Source: DATFVJ01 sp963851085 (lineage in GTDB: Bacteria; Actinomycetota; Actinomycetes; Streptosporangiales; Streptosporangiaceae). Taken from it: a stretch of DNA of 64,000 bases. Positions 33,248 to 42,478 of this stretch are shown here, piece by piece (position 1 is the stretch's first letter; every line of letters begins with the position of its first letter). The stretch is from positions 62,001-126,000 of the forward strand of contig CAWKNX010000018.1 of assembly GCA_963851085.1 (NCBI GenBank), written 5' to 3'. A program made the translations under genes and the position numbers. The notes beneath the pieces are model-generated. The model was given only the letters and a program-made list of their open reading frames with translations. It was not told where the DNA came from and searched no databases.

Positions 33248-33436
33248 TCGCGTGCGCACAGTGCGCCACGGGGCGCAGGGGACGCAGCGGCGCTACGGGG
33301 TGCACGGAGTGTAGAGGCGAGGCGCTTCGGGCGCACGGGCGCACACGCGGACATCAACAACCCGGCCTGGCTGCCCGCCGACATTCGACCACGCACGGCG
33401 GCGGGACGGGCCGCGGTCTTTCGGTGGTGTGCGGCT

Positions 33437-35587
33437 TCAGCGGCTGATCACGGAGTGCTGCTCGCACACTGACTGGCCGTTCCAGCTGTGCCATCCGTTG
33501 CGGCCGCGGCCGTGCCATTCGTTCTGGCTGTGCCATCCGGGCCCGACGTGCCATCCGGGCGGCCCGACGTGCCATCCGGGCGGCCCGACGTGGCATCCGG
33601 GCCCGCCGCGCCATCCGTGGCGCCCGCAACGTCGGCCGCACGGTGTGTGGCACCCCGGTCGGCGGAGCGCGCAGCGCCGTTCCCGCCCTGCGCACCTGCG
33701 GTGCTGGCCGTGACGGCACCGTCGGCCGTGACAGCGGCATGGGCCGCGAGCGCCGGGACAGGACCGCCGGCCAGGACAGGAGCGCCTGGCCGCGCCCGCG
33801 GCACGGGCCGTGACCCCTGCCTCTTCCCCGTGCACGTAGCGGCCGCCGCGCAGCAGCGACGCCCCGGCGGCGATCACGAGCACGATCATCGCCATGCTGA
33901 ACACGACAACCAGGCCGTGGTGGAACGGCTGTGAGATCAGTTGCGGGAAGAACGTCTTGCCAGTCAGCAACGCAGCGTGGCCGGGCGGAAGATGGCTCAG
34001 CACGCCGCTGGGCCCGAGCAGTTCGCTGACCGGGTTGTAGCCGAGGAAGGCGGCGAACAGGCTGCCCACCGGCGGCAGTGAGCCGATCTTGTGCGCGATC
34101 GCGTAGGGCACTCCCTGAGCGGTGAGGCCGTTCGTCATCGTCGTGGGCAGGCTGCTGGCCAGCCCGGCGATCATCAGGGAGAAGAAGACGCCGATGGACA
34201 GCACGAAGCCGGAGTTCTGGAAGGTGGCGAGCATCCCGGCGGCGGCGCCGCGCTGACGTGCGGGCACGCTGTTCATGATCGCCGTGGTGTTCGGCGCCGC
34301 GAACAGCCCCATGCCCGCACCGGCAAGGAAGACGAGGACCGCGAAGTCGAGATACCTGAAGTCGGTAGGCACGAGCAGCAGGCCGAGGAACGCGGCGGCG
34401 GAGAGCAGCAGCCCGCCGGAAGCGAACGCGCGCGCGCCGTGCTTGTCGGAGAGCCAGCCGGACAGCGGCCCGGAGACGATGAATCCGACCGTCAGCGGCA
34501 GCAGGTAGATGCCCGACCAGAGCGGCGTGTCACGAAATGCGTAGCCGTGCAGTGGCAGCCAGATGCCCTGCAGCCAGATGATCAGCATGAACTGAAGGCC
34601 GCCGCGTGCGATCGAGGCGAGCAGAGTGGCGGCGTTGCCGGTGGCGAACGCGCGGATCCGCAGCAACTTCAGGTCGAACATCGGCTGCGGGACCCGTGTT
34701 TCTATGACGCAGAAGATGGCCAGCAGCGCGACCCCGCCGATCAGCCCGGTCAGCACCATCGGGCTGGTCCAGCCCATCACGTGCCCGCCGTAGGGCTGGA
34801 TGCCGTAGGTGATTCCGACGAGCAGCCCGATCAGGCCGACGGCGAAGGTGATGTTGCCGAGCCAGTCGATCCGCGCCTTGGTCTTGAGCCCGATCTCGCG
34901 CAGGCTGACATACGACCAGACCGTGCCGAGCAGCCCGACCGGGACCGAGACGACGAACACAAGCCGCCAGTCAATCGCCGCGAGCACGCCGCCGAGCACG
35001 AGACCGAGGAACGACCCGGCGATGCCGGCCACCTGGCTGATGCCGAGCGCCATGCCGCGCTGGTCAGAGGGGAACGCGTCGGTCAGGATCGCCGGCGAGT
35101 TCGCCATCAGCATGGCCCCGCCGGTTGCCTGGAAGACCCGCCAGCCGATCAGCCAGAGCGCGCCCGCAGGGCCGGTGAAGGGGTCGAAGGGCAGCGCGAG
35201 AGCGCCGATGGTGAACAGGGCGAAGCCCATGTTGTACATCCGCACCCGGCCGTAGATGTCACCCAGCCTGCCGAGTGTCACGACGAGGACAGCCGAGACG
35301 AGCAGATAGCCCATCAGCATCCACAGCAGGTAACTGACGTTGCCTGGGGCCAGCGGGTTGAGATGGATGCCACGGAAGATCGCGGGCAGGGCGATGATCA
35401 CAATCGAGGCGTTGACCGTGGCCGACAGCATGCCAAGCGTCGTGTTCGACAGGGCCACCCATTTGTAGTGGGTGCCACGCCCGGGGACACCGCTGCGTCT
35501 GGTCGCGCGAGACGGCACACCAGCGCCGTCCCCGGAGCCCGCTGTGTTCGGCACGCCTTCGCTCACGATGACCTTCCGGATCCGCAC
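33437..35587 (-). CDS. MFS drug-resistance-type transporter (DHA2-like), odd C-terminus
   Basis: 716 residues. Residues about 45-590 hold 14 TM segments with the MFS loop LGRLGDIYGRVRMYN and motif C-like GISQVAGIAGSFLGLVLGG, typical of the 14-TM DHA2 (EmrB/QacA) family of proton-driven exporters. The last ~115 residues are rich in Cys, His, Trp and Arg with a repeated GWHVGPP unit. This is highly unusual; a neighbouring frame over 33448-33804 gives an ordinary Ala/Gly/Thr-rich tail, so a frameshift near 33800-33850 is the simpler reading. The gene is convergent with the Ni/Co permease. Substrate unknown. Confidence 0.85.
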   Translation of the reverse strand: MRIRKVIVSEGVPNTAGSGDGAGVPSRATRRSGVPGRGTHYKWVALSNTTLGMLSATVNASIVIIALPAIFRGIHLNPLAPGNVSYLLWMLMGYLLVSAVLVVTLGRLGDIYGRVRMYNMGFALFTIGALALPFDPFTGPAGALWLIGWRVFQATGGAMLMANSPAILTDAFPSDQRGMALGISQVAGIAGSFLGLVLGGVLAAIDWRLVFVVSVPVGLLGTVWSYVSLREIGLKTKARIDWLGNITFAVGLIGLLVGITYGIQPYGGHVMGWTSPMVLTGLIGGVALLAIFCVIETRVPQPMFDLKLLRIRAFATGNAATLLASIARGGLQFMLIIWLQGIWLPLHGYAFRDTPLWSGIYLLPLTVGFIVSGPLSGWLSDKHGARAFASGGLLLSAAAFLGLLLVPTDFRYLDFAVLVFLAGAGMGLFAAPNTTAIMNSVPARQRGAAAGMLATFQNSGFVLSIGVFFSLMIAGLASSLPTTMTNGLTAQGVPYAIAHKIGSLPPVGSLFAAFLGYNPVSELLGPSGVLSHLPPGHAALLTGKTFFPQLISQPFHHGLVVVFSMAMIVLVIAAGASLLRGGRYVHGEEAGVTARAAGAARRSCPGRRSCPGARGPCRCHGRRCRHGQHRRCAGRERRCALRRPGCHTPCGRRCGRHGWRGGPGCHVGPPGWHVGPPGWHVGPGWHSQNEWHGRGRNGWHSWNGQSVCEQHSVISR

Positions 35588-35600
35588 ACCCCACGAATAC

Positions 35601-35613
35601 TTGCTATAAGCAA
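35601..35613. promoter_or_regulatory. Small inverted repeat in a divergent promoter
   Basis: TTGCT-ATA-AGCAA, in the 59-bp gap between the MFS gene and the DUF1707 gene. It is AT-rich against the surroundings and could be an operator or part of a -10 region. Confidence 0.3.
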
Positions 35614-35646
35614 ACTAACTGATGTACCCATTCCCTGGGGAGCCGG

Positions 35647-36291
35647 GTGCCCGGAACGGGTTATCGTCGGAAGGTGGCACGCCGAACCCCGCTGCGCACC
35701 CTGCGCGCATCCGACGCCGACCGTGAGCGTGTGGTTGCGGTGCTCTCGGGCGCGGCCGCGGATGGGCGGCTGACCCTCGAAGAACATTCTGAACGGGTGG
35801 CCCGGGCTTACTCCGCCCGCACCCTGGGCGACCTTGCGGAGCTCACAGCGGATCTGGCCGAGGCGTCCGCACAGCCGCTGCGCCTCGACGGGTCGAAAGC
35901 GGCTCTCGGCCTCTTCGGCAACGATGAGAGGGCAGGCCGGTGGGTGGTGCCGGAGAATTTCGCCGCCACCGCGATCTTCGGCGAGGTCAACCTCGACCTG
36001 ACGGAGGCGCTCCTCCAGCGGCCTCATGTGATCCTGCACGCGACCGCGATCTTCGGCAACGTGCACGTGCTCGTGCCCGAGGGGGTCAATGTCGAGATGA
36101 GCGGGACCTCGATCGTCGGCGGCAGGATCAACCACGTGCGGGCCTTCCACGAAGGCCCGGTCGTCGACATTCGCGCGTTCACCGTCTTCGGGCTCGTCAC
36201 CGCGCGGACACCGAAACGCCGCAGGTGGCGCGGGCAGCGTTTCGGTGTGGCTATCGGCCGGGCCAGGCGGCGTGCGCTCGGCGGCAGTTGA
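35647..36291 (+). CDS. DUF1707 protein with a LiaF-like C-terminal domain
   Basis: 214 residues; GTG 35674 is an alternative start. The N-terminal DUF1707 domain reads LRASDADRERVVAVLSGAAA and LTLEEHSERVARAYSARTLGDL, a short helical module common in actinobacteria. The C-terminal half (about 100-190) is a beta-helix-like domain with ATAIFGEVNLDL and TSIVGGRINHVRAF repeats as in LiaF-type cell-wall stress proteins. No TM is present, so it is probably cytoplasmic or membrane-associated. A role in envelope-stress sensing is inference. Confidence 0.8.
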   Translation: MPGTGYRRKVARRTPLRTLRASDADRERVVAVLSGAAADGRLTLEEHSERVARAYSARTLGDLAELTADLAEASAQPLRLDGSKAALGLFGNDERAGRWVVPENFAATAIFGEVNLDLTEALLQRPHVILHATAIFGNVHVLVPEGVNVEMSGTSIVGGRINHVRAFHEGPVVDIRAFTVFGLVTARTPKRRRWRGQRFGVAIGRARRRALGGS

Positions 36292-36346
36292 GCAGTGCTG
36301 GCCTGTGGGGTGACCCCGCAGCCCCCGCCGGGCGTCGCGCGGCGTC

Positions 36347-37462
36347 TCAGTTGGCGCTGTCGAAGTTGACGCTGCTGTAGGCGCGCAGCTTCCACAGTTG
36401 ATGCTCACTTTCGATCTTGCGGATCGTGCCGCTGCGCGCCCGCATGACCAGTGACTGGGTGGCGGCACCGCCGGCCCGGTAGCGGACTCCGCTCATGAGC
36501 TCGCCGTCGGTGATGCCGGTGGCGGCGAAGAACGCGTCGTCGGATGCGACGAGATCGTCCGTGGTGAGGACGCGGTTGAGATCGTGGCCGGCGTCCAGGG
36601 CCCGTTGGCGTTCCGCGTCGTCGCGCGGCCACAGCTTGCCCTGGATCACGCCGCCGAGGCATTTGACGGCGCACGCCGCGATGATCCCTTCTGGCGTGCC
36701 GCCGATGCCAAGCAGCAGGTCGATCCCGGTGCCGTCACGTGCCGCCATGATCCCTCCGGCGACGTCGCCGTCGGTGATCAGCTTGATCCGCGCGCCGGTG
36801 GCCCTGACCTCGGCGATGAGGTCGGCGTGCCGCGGCCTGTCCAGGATGATCACGGTCACGTCGTGCGGCGAGCACCCCTTCGCCTTCGCCGCGGCGTTCA
36901 CGTTGTAGCTGGCCGGCGCCTCGATGTCCACCGCGTCCGCCGCCGCGGGCCCGGTCACCAGCTTCGACATGTAGAAGACCGCGGACGGGTCGTACATGGA
37001 ATCGCGTGCGCTGACGGCGATCACGGAGATCGCGTTGGGCATACCGTCGGCGGCGAGCCTGGTGCCATCGATCGGGTCCACCGCGACGTCACATGACGGC
37101 CCGGTGCCATCCCCGACCTGCTCGCCGTTGTACAGCATCGGCGCACGGTCCTTCTCGCCCTCGCCGATCACGACGACGCCCTGCATCGACACCGAGTTGA
37201 TGAGCTGGCGCATCGCATTGACCGCCGCGCCGTCGGCCCCGTTCTTGTCCCCCCTGCCGACCCAGCGGGCTGCCGCCATCGCGGCGGCCTCTGTGACGCG
37301 TGCCAGTTCCAGCGCCAGGTTGCGGTCCGGAGCGTGCCGGTCGGGCTGTCCGGGATCTTGCTCCTGCTGCGCGGGCTGCCCAGGCAGCGGGGCCGGGGCA
37401 TGGTTGTGTGTCACGACGCTGTCGTCACCTGGATTGCCTGTCATGCCCTGGTCGTAGCTCAT
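36347..37462 (-). CDS. glpX: Fructose-1,6-bisphosphatase, class II
   Basis: 371 residues. A ~45-residue Pro/Gln-rich N-terminal extension precedes the GlpX fold: WVGRGDKNGADGAAVNAMR, VVIGEGEKDRAPMLYNGE, and the metal-site block VDPIDGT, with LLLGIGGTPEGIIAACAVK later. It removes the 1-phosphate of fructose 1,6-bisphosphate in gluconeogenesis and is normally the only such enzyme in actinobacteria. Its neighbour across the TetR gene is a DUF4245 protein, the same association as in mycobacteria. ATG is the likely start, from context and length. Confidence 0.95.
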   Translation of the reverse strand: MSYDQGMTGNPGDDSVVTHNHAPAPLPGQPAQQEQDPGQPDRHAPDRNLALELARVTEAAAMAAARWVGRGDKNGADGAAVNAMRQLINSVSMQGVVVIGEGEKDRAPMLYNGEQVGDGTGPSCDVAVDPIDGTRLAADGMPNAISVIAVSARDSMYDPSAVFYMSKLVTGPAAADAVDIEAPASYNVNAAAKAKGCSPHDVTVIILDRPRHADLIAEVRATGARIKLITDGDVAGGIMAARDGTGIDLLLGIGGTPEGIIAACAVKCLGGVIQGKLWPRDDAERQRALDAGHDLNRVLTTDDLVASDDAFFAATGITDGELMSGVRYRAGGAATQSLVMRARSGTIRKIESEHQLWKLRAYSSVNFDSAN

Positions 37463-37827
37463 TCCGCCGCGCCCTTCGTGTTGGCCTGTGATGCGATCCT
37501 ATTCCGGGCGCTTTCTGGGGGCGTCGGCCTGAGCGGGCACGGCGCACTGTTGCCGGGCGTAGTGTGAGCAGCGGACGTCTTAGAGCCCGTTTCTCGAACA
37601 GGCTCTTAGAGGTCGCGCGGATAGGACTGCCGGGCTCGTGGGCCCCCGCATCCCGGCTGGCGGCGTTCTCGCCCTCGACGCGGGATCCAGGCACGCCTTC
37701 GGGCTGCGGCCTGGCCAGCCAGGCGCGGATGACCCGCTCCCGTCGTGCCGCAGGCGCGCACGGGAAGCACAGCCGACGCCCCATCCGCGCGACCTCTTAG
37801 GGACCGTGAGGAGTACCGCGACCGCGC
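37463..37827. other. Intergenic region filled by a MITE-like element
   Basis: 365 bp between divergent glpX and the TetR gene. More than half is the inverted-repeat element at 37608-37797; a hairpin with GAGCC-CGTT and AACA-GGCTC (about 37583-37605) adjoins it. Short ORFs here lack any support. Confidence 0.6.
37608..37797. mobile_element. MITE-like element with 15-bp terminal inverted repeats
   Basis: agaggtcgcgcggat at 37608-37622 is matched exactly by its complement at 37783-37797, giving a 190-bp unit with no transposase. It lies in the glpX/TetR intergenic gap. It could be a remnant of an IS5-like element; no target duplication is clear, though tta/cta flanks are similar. Confidence 0.5.
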
Positions 37828-38430
37828 ATGGCACAGCAGGCACACACCGCCGTCCGGATATCGGAACGTGGTGCCGCGACCAGGACCGGGCTGCTCGCGG
37901 CGGCCCGTGAGGTCTTCACGTCGGTCGGTTTCGCGCAGGCCGGGGTGACGGACATCGTCACCAGGGCGGGTGCGAGCGTCGGCAGCCTGTATCACCATTT
38001 CAGCGGTAAGGCCGATCTTTACCTGGTGCTTTTCGACGACTTCCAGCACGAGCTCGCGGAACGGGCGCGGCGGGCGGTGCACCGGGCGCGTGCTCAGGGC
38101 ATCATCGCTCCGAAGCAGCTGTTCCTCGCGGGTGCGACCGCGTACCTGGACGGATGTATCGAGGAGCGCGATCTGGCCCGGCTGTTCGTGTCAGGGGACG
38201 GGCCGCCGGGTTTCGATCTGATCATGCGGCGCCGTACGCATGACTGGGCGATGAAGAATATCGAGTTCTTCGCGCGCAGCGCGGAGCCCGTCGACGAGGC
38301 GGTCGCGGTCGTACTGACCGGCGCGATGGTGATGGCTGTGGCTGAGGTATCGCTCGACGACGACGCCAGCCGGATGAGGCGGCTCGCGGACGGGGTCCTT
38401 CAGGTCATGTCGCGGATAGAGAACCCGTGA
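37828..38430 (+). CDS. TetR-family transcriptional regulator
   Basis: 200 residues. The N-terminal HTH is typical: TRTGLLAAAREVFTSVGFAQAG, then VTDIVTRAGASVGSLYHHFSGKADLY (about 40-65). The C-terminal ligand domain is helical with no assignable ligand. Its stop overlaps the GTG of the DUF4245 gene (GTGA), so the two are cotranscribed. The MITE-like element lies just before its start and may supply promoter sequence. Targets unknown. Confidence 0.9.
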   Translation: MAQQAHTAVRISERGAATRTGLLAAAREVFTSVGFAQAGVTDIVTRAGASVGSLYHHFSGKADLYLVLFDDFQHELAERARRAVHRARAQGIIAPKQLFLAGATAYLDGCIEERDLARLFVSGDGPPGFDLIMRRRTHDWAMKNIEFFARSAEPVDEAVAVVLTGAMVMAVAEVSLDDDASRMRRLADGVLQVMSRIENP

Positions 38431-38969
38431 TTGCTGCCGCCCCCGCGGCGGCGCGAGCGCGCCGCCTGGGGTCGGTTCTCGCCGCGGCGCTCACCTGCCT
38501 GGTCCTGGCCGCCCTGATCATCGTGCTCACGCCGCGGCCGGTCACCCAGATCGCGGTGCCCGTGAGTTACCGGGGCGATCTGGTCAAGTTCCGCCGGGTC
38601 GCGCCGTATCCGGTGCTCGCACCGCGCGGTCTGCCGCCTGGCTGGCAGCCGGTAAGCTCGCGCCTCACCGTGGTGCCTGGCGGCGCGGTCAGCTGGCATC
38701 TCGGCTTCGTGACTCCGGCCGGACGTATGGCCTCGCTCGAGGAAAGCACAGAGCGGCCGGCTCAATTCATCGTGCGGATGACGAACAACGGCGACCTCCT
38801 GCCCCGGATCTGGGTCGGCGGCCGGTGGTGGGCCCGCCGCTTGCGGCAGGACAAGGACCAGCGGTCGATGTACCGGTCGGCGGCGGGCGCCTTCACGATC
38901 GTGGTGACCGGGACCAGCAGCTGGCCGGAACTTTCGGCCCTGGCAGGCTCGCTCGCAGAGCAGCCCTGA
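38427..38969 (+). CDS. DUF4245 membrane-anchored protein
   Basis: 180 residues, GTG start coupled to the TetR gene. One N-terminal TM helix (LAAALTCLVLAALIIVL) is followed by an extracytoplasmic domain with YPVLAPRGLPPGWQPVSSRL, GAVSWHLGFVTP and FTIVVTGTSSWPEL. This pattern is DUF4245, a family of unknown function often found next to glpX in actinobacteria, as here. Synteny is conserved, but no biochemical link to gluconeogenesis is known to me. Confidence 0.85.
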   Translation: MIAAAPAAARARRLGSVLAAALTCLVLAALIIVLTPRPVTQIAVPVSYRGDLVKFRRVAPYPVLAPRGLPPGWQPVSSRLTVVPGGAVSWHLGFVTPAGRMASLEESTERPAQFIVRMTNNGDLLPRIWVGGRWWARRLRQDKDQRSMYRSAAGAFTIVVTGTSSWPELSALAGSLAEQP

Positions 38970-39144
38970 GCAAGCACTTCCACCGCCGCCCGCTCGATTT
39001 GACCAACTATTTCCTTACGTTGGTGCAACGTCTCTTCTGGTCAGACGTCTCTTTCCGGTAGAAGGCAGATAACCCCTCCGCGCGACGCCCGTTACTGTGG
39101 CCTGCCGGCTGGGCACGGTAACGGTGAGTCATAGGGAGAGGCCG

Positions 39145-40389
39145 ATGGCGCTTCGGCGGTGGCAGCGGTATCGACGGCGGCTCGTGCCCCTCGCGGCAGG
39201 GGTGGCGGCGCTTGCGGTGTTAGTGAGCGGATGCACAGCCCGCGCGAGCGCGGCCAAGCGGCCAGTTGTCCGCCACACGCCCGCGCCGCCCGCTGCGCTG
39301 ATGCTCCTGCCCGCGGGCGGCACACACGTGCGGCCGGACAAGGGTGTCACGGTCACCGCCGTGAACGGCAAGATCACCAGTGTCACCGTGCAGGCCGGCC
39401 GTTCCTCGGATCCGGGTGTGCTCAGCGAGGCCGGCGTCCGTTGGCAGACCGCGTTCCCACTCGAGCCCGGCACCAGGTACAACGTGACGGCGACCGCGGT
39501 GAACAAGGACGGCAAGCCGGTCACGCAAACGGCGGCCTTCACCACCCTGGCGCCAGCGATGACCATGACGCCTACGCCGAACATCCTCGACGGCTCGGCA
39601 GTCGGTGTCGGGGAGCCGATCGTCATCCAGTTCGACCATCCGATATCCGGCACAGCGAACAGGGCCGCCGTGGAGCGCTCGCTCGTGCTGAAGACGTCGA
39701 CGCCGGTGACAGGCGCCTGGTCATGGTTCGGCAGCCAGGAGGTGGACTTCAGGCCGGAGAGCTACTGGCCGGCCTACACCCGCGTGCACCTTGCTTTCCA
39801 CGCGGCCGGGCTTCGCGCCACCGACGGCGCGTACGCGACGCAGAACGTGAACCTCCACTTCTCCATCGGCCCCAGCCAGATCACCGTCGTGAACACCAAG
39901 ACGTACCGGCTGCGCTACTACCTGAACGGCAAGCTGCTCTGGAACTGGCCGGAGAGCAGCGGGATGCACCAGATCGACCCGGCCACCGGACAGTACTTCG
40001 ACACCGAGGCCGGCACGTTCGTCGTGCTCTACAAGAAGAACCCGGAGATCATGAGCTCGAAGACCGTGGGAATCACGAGCGGGCCCTACTTCTACCCCCC
40101 GACGCCCGTGTACTACGCGGTGAAGTTCACGCCGAGCGGCAACTACGTGCACGACGCCCCCTGGTCGGTGGGCGAGCAGGGCTACTCGAACGTCAGCCAT
40201 GGCTGCGTCAACGTCAGCCCGGACGACGCGCCCAGGTACTACAGCCGCGCCCAGGTAGGCGACATCGTCGTCGTCAAGAACAGCCCGGTTCCCGCCACGC
40301 CTGGAGACGTAACCGACTGGATGTACTCGTGGCACCGATGGCTGCGCCACAGCGAACTCGGCGTGCTCACCACCGCCAGCCTGGGCTGA
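39145..40389 (+). CDS. L,D-transpeptidase lipoprotein, copy 1
   Basis: 414 residues from the ATG at 39145 after GGGAGAGG; GTG 39097 is less likely. A lipobox LAVLVSGC (Cys near residue 31) is followed by two Ig-like domains (about 55-245) and a YkuD catalytic domain. The active site is YSNVSHGCVN with Cys354 and His352. The architecture is that of mycobacterial LdtMt2: the enzyme makes 3-3 cross-links or attaches proteins in peptidoglycan outside the membrane. A second copy lies convergent 240 bp on. Confidence 0.93.
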   Translation: MALRRWQRYRRRLVPLAAGVAALAVLVSGCTARASAAKRPVVRHTPAPPAALMLLPAGGTHVRPDKGVTVTAVNGKITSVTVQAGRSSDPGVLSEAGVRWQTAFPLEPGTRYNVTATAVNKDGKPVTQTAAFTTLAPAMTMTPTPNILDGSAVGVGEPIVIQFDHPISGTANRAAVERSLVLKTSTPVTGAWSWFGSQEVDFRPESYWPAYTRVHLAFHAAGLRATDGAYATQNVNLHFSIGPSQITVVNTKTYRLRYYLNGKLLWNWPESSGMHQIDPATGQYFDTEAGTFVVLYKKNPEIMSSKTVGITSGPYFYPPTPVYYAVKFTPSGNYVHDAPWSVGEQGYSNVSHGCVNVSPDDAPRYYSRAQVGDIVVVKNSPVPATPGDVTDWMYSWHRWLRHSELGVLTTASLG

Positions 40390-40628
40390 GGGTGGGCCCT
40401 TCTGGACTGAGGGCCGGGCTGAGAGGCCTGGCTGAGGCGTCCCCGCCTGGGCGGTAGGCAGCCTGGGCGGTAGGCAGCCTGAGCTGAGGTCCGCCTGAGC
40501 CGGAGGGCTGGCTGAGCCGGAGGGCTGGCTGAACCAAGGTGGCTGCCTGAGCCCCCTGAGGCGGGCATCCGCCGGAGCCAGGAGCCGCCTGGACTTAGCG
40601 CTGGCTGACGGCTGCGGGGCGGGTAACC
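40390..40628. repeat. Short tandem repeats between convergent L,D-transpeptidases
   Basis: 239 bp holding two direct copies of cctgggcggtaggcag and two of gccggagggctggctga, plus looser ggctga-type repeats. No gene; a transcription-stop role is possible but no strong hairpin was seen. Confidence 0.6.
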
Positions 40629-41948
40629 TCAGGCGGCCGGGCTGCTCGCCGCGGCCGTCGGGGATGTGGCTGGCGTGGCCGGTGGAGCCACAGCCGGCGC
40701 CTGGAGCGAAGCCGGGCTGACGAAGGAACTGCCGGCCGGGCCTGTCACCACGGCGTCGTGCGTCGCGCTGCGGCTGAGCGCCTGCGACCAGGTCAGGAAG
40801 TAGTCGGTCCAGCCGTCGTCCCAGGCGCCGTGCACCGGGCTGCCTGAGACGATCACCGGATCCCCGGGCACCTCCATGTTGTAGTAGATCGGAGCGTAGG
40901 ACGGCCCGAGGTTGACGCAGCCGTGGCTGACGTTCGAGCTGCCCTGATTGGCCACCGACCAGGGCGCGGAGTGGATGTAGTCGCCACTCCAGGTGAACCG
41001 GACCGACCAGTTCACAAGCACGGCGTAGTAGCCGGGCGCGCCTGGTGCGATGTCGGCGGGCTTCATCTGCACCGGGTTCCCCTTGTCGATGGTCAGGAAG
41101 GTCCCGTTGGGTGTGTCGTCACCGGGCTGCCCGGTGCTGATCGGCCAGGTGTAGATATGCCTGCCGTTCCTGAACACCGTCATGACGTGCCTCGACGTGC
41201 TCACGTGGACGACCAGCGCGGCCCCGATGTCGAAGCTCTGCGTGAGGTCGGCGGTCCCGTACATGCCGGGGGCACCCTCGATTCCGTCGAGGTGACCGAC
41301 GAAGCTGACCGCCGTGTACGCCGGCCAGTAACCGTGCGGCCGGAAGTCGAGTGTCTGGTCGCCGTCCCACCACCAGAGGCCGACCACCCGCTTGGATGTC
41401 CGCAGCTCCAGCGCGCGCTCCACCGCGGCCTTGTTGGTGATCGGCTGGCTGAAGGTCAGCTTGACGGGCATGCCGACCCCGTAGGTCTGGCCGCTGCCCT
41501 CGAATATCTGGGTCTGGAAGGTCGAGGCCGGCCTGAGCGTGCGGAACGTACTCGTCGCCGTGGTCGTCTTTCCCGCGGTATTGACTGCCGTCGCGGTTAC
41601 CGCGAAAAGCTGTGCGGTGCCGAGCGTCCATTTGCTCCGCCAGACCGTCCCGTCCGCACTGAGGCTGCCGGCGACCGGAGTGCCTGACGTGCGGACTGAG
41701 ACATTCGTCACCTTGCCGTGCGTCGCGGCGACGGTGATTCCCTCACCCGGATTGACCTTGATGCTGCCATCGGCGGGTGTGATCCTCAGCTGCGCGAGCG
41801 GTGACTGCGTCGGCTTCGCCGCCACGCCGAGCACGCCGCCGGAGCAGGCGGCGACCAGGAGCAGTGCCGCCAGGGCCGTGACCGCCGCCGCGGCCCGGAC
41901 CGCTCGCCGGCCTGGGCGCCGCTTCCACGTACCGTTGCTGCCCTGCAC
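40629..41948 (-). CDS. L,D-transpeptidase lipoprotein, copy 2
   Basis: 439 residues from the GTG at 41948, with GGGAGG 6 bases upstream. The first residues are basic, with a lipobox LLLVAACSGG, then Ig-like domains and the YkuD domain with SSNVSHGCVN (Cys344). An Ala/Pro/Thr-rich tail follows the catalytic domain. It differs from copy 1 in loops and tail, so division of labour is possible. The two genes face each other, suggesting an old inverted duplication (inference). Confidence 0.93.
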   Translation of the reverse strand: MQGSNGTWKRRPGRRAVRAAAAVTALAALLLVAACSGGVLGVAAKPTQSPLAQLRITPADGSIKVNPGEGITVAATHGKVTNVSVRTSGTPVAGSLSADGTVWRSKWTLGTAQLFAVTATAVNTAGKTTTATSTFRTLRPASTFQTQIFEGSGQTYGVGMPVKLTFSQPITNKAAVERALELRTSKRVVGLWWWDGDQTLDFRPHGYWPAYTAVSFVGHLDGIEGAPGMYGTADLTQSFDIGAALVVHVSTSRHVMTVFRNGRHIYTWPISTGQPGDDTPNGTFLTIDKGNPVQMKPADIAPGAPGYYAVLVNWSVRFTWSGDYIHSAPWSVANQGSSNVSHGCVNLGPSYAPIYYNMEVPGDPVIVSGSPVHGAWDDGWTDYFLTWSQALSRSATHDAVVTGPAGSSFVSPASLQAPAVAPPATPATSPTAAASSPAA

Positions 41949-42116
41949 GCTGAACCTCCCGTTACCGACCCTGAGGTTGAGTGCTGTGATCGTGCTTACG
42001 CACAGCCCTGCGATCGCAAAGATCCCGTGACGTACTGGGATCAACCACTCTCACGTTACTCGCTCCGCTGTGGGTTCACGCCCACCGCGGATCCACCGCG
42101 CAGCCGTTCTGCTGTC

Positions 42117-42136
42117 CCGGGGGGACGACCCCCCGG
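42117..42136. repeat. GC-rich palindrome ccgggggg-acga-ccccccgg
   Basis: A perfect 8-bp-arm hairpin between xseB and the L,D-transpeptidase start, followed by acccccc. It resembles the units of the blaI array and may be a dispersed small repeat or terminate the xseAB transcript, whose stop lies 75 bp upstream in the leftward direction. Confidence 0.6.
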
Positions 42137-42210
42137 ACCCCCCGTCATCGCCGCCGGACCCGTCCGCACCGGTGCGTGCGACCGCCCCCGCGCAGCCGTT
42201 AAGGATAAGG

Positions 42211-42477
42211 CTAGAACGGCGCGGCAGGGTCTGTGCCGCCGACATTTTCCGCGCGGACAGAGGCCATTGCGGTAGCGAGCCGTGCGCGCGCACCTTCGAG
42301 CCATTCGGTGCAGACCGTCGCGAGCCGTTCGCCGCGCTCCCAGAGCTCCAGGGAGTCCTCGAGGGTAAGACCACCAGCCTCGAGGCGCTTGACCACACTC
42401 GCAAGCTCTTCCCGTGCCTGCTCGTACGAGATGTCCTTCGAGGTAAGCACTGCCTGTTCGTCCGCCACCCGGCTCAC
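42211..42477 (-). CDS. xseB: Exonuclease VII small subunit
   Basis: 88 residues, the usual length, all helical: ISYEQAREELASVVKRLEAGGLTLEDSLELWERGE is the XseB signature. GTG start two bases after the xseA stop, so translation is coupled. It packs several per XseA to form the enzyme that degrades single-stranded DNA in repair. Confidence 0.95.
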   Translation of the reverse strand: MSRVADEQAVLTSKDISYEQAREELASVVKRLEAGGLTLEDSLELWERGERLATVCTEWLEGARARLATAMASVRAENVGGTDPAAPF

Positions 42478-42478
42478 C

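Noticed and set aside
34091..35773. 560-residue rightward ORF opposite the MFS gene
   Set aside because: Antisense shadow of the transporter with no recognisable fold.
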